A stretch of 7,480 nucleotides of DNA, taken from the NCBI GenBank assembly GCA_005882445.1, contig VBAN01000105.1, forward strand, positions 1-7,480. Direction: 5' to 3'. Made by a program: the position numbers and the translations under genes. This DNA is from Candidatus Segetimicrobium genomatis. Lineage in GTDB: Bacteria > Sysuimicrobiota > Sysuimicrobiia > Sysuimicrobiales > Segetimicrobiaceae. The notes under the pieces were generated by a model that was given only the letters and a program-made list of their open reading frames with translations, did no database searches and was not told where the DNA came from. Shown here piece after piece: positions 5,943-7,480 of the stretch. Positions within the stretch are counted from its first letter, which is position 1; the number at the start of each line of letters is the position of its first letter.

Positions 5943-6773
5943 CTAGGCCCGCCCCCGTTTCTTCGGGTCCAGCGTATCACGGATGCCGTCGCCCACAAAG
6001 TTCAACGCGACCACCACGAGGAAGATGGCGAGCCCCGGGAAGGTGGCGACCCACCACTGGGCCAGCAGCTCGCGGCCGGCGCTGACCATGGCGCCCCACT
6101 CCGGCGTCGGCGGGGTCGCGCCCAGCCCAAGGAAACTGAGGCCGGCGCCGGTGACGATCGCCGACCCGAGGTCGATCGTGGCGAGCACCACGATGCCCGG
6201 GAGGACTCCCGGCAGGATCGCCCGCCGGAAGATGCCGATCGGCGTCTGCCCGATGGCGGTGGCCGCCTCGACGTACTCGAAGGTCTTGATGCCCAGCGCC
6301 TCGCCGCGCGCCAGCCGGGCGTAGGGAGGCCACCAGACCAGCACCATGGCGAGCCCGGCGTTGACCAGCCCGGGGCCGAGGGCGACGACGATGGCCATGG
6401 CCAGGATGATCGCCGGAAACGCCATGACGAGCTCGGTCGCACGCATCACCCCGTCGTCGATCCACCCTCCCAGGTAGCCGGAGGCCGCGCCGAGCAGCGT
6501 GCCCGCCCCGCCCGCCAGGCCGACGACCGAGAAGGCGAGCGTCAGCGTGTACCGCCCCCCGTACGCCACGCGGGCCAGGACGTCCCGGCCGAGGTCGTCG
6601 GTCCCGAAGGGATGGCCGGCGCCCGGCGGCTGAAACGCCGCGTCGAGGTGCTGTTCGTCCGGCCCTCCGGGGGCCAGGAGCGACGCCGCGGCGGCCGCCG
6701 CACCGCCCAGGCCGAGCAGCGCGCAGCCGAGGACGAGTCCGGCATGCCGGCGCCATCGCGCGAGGCCTGGCAT
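5943..6773 (-). CDS. DppC/OppC-type ABC transporter permease
   Basis: The second inner-membrane subunit of a peptide/nickel-type ABC importer, 276 residues. An N-terminal anchor (about 12-33) is followed by the family hallmark His-Pro-Phe-Gly-Thr-Asp-Asp-Leu-Gly-Arg-Asp (54-64). Hydrophobic helices then lie at about 78-100, 114-146, 190-215 and 243-262. The ATPase-docking EAA loop is at about 167-188 (Glu-Ala-Ala, Gly175, Ile-Leu-Pro 186-188). The C-terminal Gly-Asp-Gly-Ile-Arg-Asp-x-Leu-Asp-Pro (261-270) is canonical. The start ATG (6773-6771) overlaps the TGA of the upstream permease by one base (TGATG), with no ribosome site of its own, so it is read by translational coupling. An upstream extension in the same frame to 7049 runs antiparallel-free but inside the first permease and is not coding. 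Next in the operon comes a dehydrogenase, not the usual ATPase genes. Confidence 0.93.
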   Translation of the reverse strand: MPGLARWRRHAGLVLGCALLGLGGAAAAAASLLAPGGPDEQHLDAAFQPPGAGHPFGTDDLGRDVLARVAYGGRYTLTLAFSVVGLAGGAGTLLGAASGYLGGWIDDGVMRATELVMAFPAIILAMAIVVALGPGLVNAGLAMVLVWWPPYARLARGEALGIKTFEYVEAATAIGQTPIGIFRRAILPGVLPGIVVLATIDLGSAIVTGAGLSFLGLGATPPTPEWGAMVSAGRELLAQWWVATFPGLAIFLVVVALNFVGDGIRDTLDPKKRGRA

Positions 6774-7480
6774 CACGCGTAGCGCACCCGGGGATTGACC
6801 AGCATGTACAGCAGGTCGACGCACAGGTTCACCACGACGTAGATCGCGCCGACGATCAACGCTACGCCCATCACCGCGGGGAAGTCCAGGCTCGCCGCGG
6901 AGGAAAAGGCGTACCTGCCCAGCCCCGGCCACGAGAAGATCGTCTCGGTCAACACCGTCCCGGACATCAGCTGAGCGTAGAGGGTCCCGCCGACCGTAAT
7001 GACGGGAATCAGGGCGTTCCGGAGCGCGTGACGGAACACCACCCCCCATCCCGTCAGCCCCTTGGCGCGCGCCGTGCGGACGTAGTCGTTGGACAGCACC
7101 TCGAGCATGCTGGCCCGGGTGATCCGGGTGACGAACCCGATGCCGACGGTGGCCAGCACGACGGCGGGCAGCACCATGTGGCTCGCGGCGTCCCCGAACA
7201 GGTCGGGCCGTCCGCGCAGCAGGCTGTCGATCAGGTACATCCCGGTCACCGGCTCGGGCGGAGAGGCGCCGGCGGTGAGCCGCCCCGGCGGCGGAGCCCA
7301 GCCGAGACGGAAGTACACGGTGGAGACCAGCAGCACCGCGAACCAGAACGTCGGGATGGCCACCCCGATCGTCGACACGCCGCGCGCCGCGGCGTCGATC
7401 GCCGAGTCGCGGGTCACGGACGCCAGCACGCCGAGCGCGATGCCCACCGCCAGCGCGGCGAGCAGCGCCACGGTGGCCAG
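6773..7480 (-). CDS. DppB/OppB-type ABC transporter permease, C-terminal portion (partial)
   Basis: The first permease of the importer; its 5' end lies beyond base 7480, where the frame is still open. About 235 residues are visible. They comprise a helix near the window edge, Ile-Gly-Val-Ala-Ile-Pro-Thr-Phe-Trp (second visible helix, about 35-53), and a periplasmic stretch with Leu-Gly-Trp-x-Pro-Pro-Pro-Gly. The EAA-type loop reads Asp-Tyr-Val-Arg-Thr-Ala-Arg-Ala-Lys-Gly-Leu to His-Ala-Leu-Arg-Asn-Ala-Leu-Ile-Pro (about 129-156). Phe-Ser-Trp-Pro-Gly-Leu-Gly-Arg (179-186) and a final helix ending in Val-Asn-Pro-Arg-Val-Arg-Tyr complete it; residue numbers count from the GTG at 7471, which is probably internal. 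The family's N-terminal helix and conserved domain are missing only because of the window edge. The substrate-binding protein, and probably the ATPases, should lie beyond it. Confidence 0.92.
   Translation of the reverse strand: MATVALLAALAVGIALGVLASVTRDSAIDAAARGVSTIGVAIPTFWFAVLLVSTVYFRLGWAPPPGRLTAGASPPEPVTGMYLIDSLLRGRPDLFGDAASHMVLPAVVLATVGIGFVTRITRASMLEVLSNDYVRTARAKGLTGWGVVFRHALRNALIPVITVGGTLYAQLMSGTVLTETIFSWPGLGRYAFSSAASLDFPAVMGVALIVGAIYVVVNLCVDLLYMLVNPRVRYA

Noticed and set aside
5939..5998. A 20-codon N-terminal extension of the alcohol dehydrogenase.
   Set aside because: It overlaps the end of the permease gene, and the family starts at Met-Arg-Ala-Ile-Val, encoded from 5938.
6774..7049. 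A 92-codon N-terminal extension of the second permease.
   Set aside because: It would lie inside the first permease gene in another frame and encodes no plausible membrane sequence; the ATG overlapping the upstream stop is the natural start.

Overview
This is a GC-rich bacterial window with very little intergenic space and long antisense shadow frames, typical of a genome near or above 65% GC. No rRNA, tRNA, CRISPR array, insertion sequence or phage gene is visible. The gene families fit an environmental heterotroph (for example a soil or sediment lineage), but nothing in the sequence fixes the phylum.

Layout, left to right. The 3' end of a plus-strand SAM-dependent O-methyltransferase (to 170) runs tail-to-tail into a minus-strand two-gene unit: an M24-family metallopeptidase (1157-2338) followed by a beta-hydroxyacid dehydrogenase (217-1131). 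A 135-base divergent intergenic region with an 8-bp GC dyad separates that unit from a plus-strand glyoxalase-like (VOC) gene, 2474-3074, which is broken by a frameshift. The VOC gene ends 4 bases from the end of a long minus-strand operon. Read 5' to 3', that operon is: DppB/OppB-type permease (enters from beyond 7480), DppC/OppC-type permease, zinc/quinone-type alcohol dehydrogenase, AMP-forming acyl-CoA synthetase (broken twice), and PaaI-type hotdog thioesterase. Its junctions are a 1-nt overlap and gaps of 4, 21 and 2 nt, so the five genes are almost certainly co-transcribed and partly translationally coupled.

The operon would couple uptake of a peptide-like or other small solute to CoA activation, redox chemistry and thioester release. 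The substrate cannot be read from the sequence. The M24/dehydrogenase pair is a second small catabolic unit.

The most unusual signal is a cluster of four short internal losses in three genes between about 2.76 and 5.68 kb. The VOC gene changes frame with roughly 17-20 residues missing. The acyl-CoA synthetase has an in-frame TAG near residue 97 where about 15 residues seem missing, and near its C-terminus it changes frame with about 25 residues missing. The alcohol dehydrogenase lacks, in frame, the about 17-residue loop that normally holds the four structural-zinc cysteines. Coding on both sides of every lesion looks intact, and the flanking genes look complete. Either this is a recurrent assembly or consensus artefact, or a locus that has recently suffered several small deletions. 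Raw-read evidence would decide. I found no convincing undescribed defence, mobile or RNA system.
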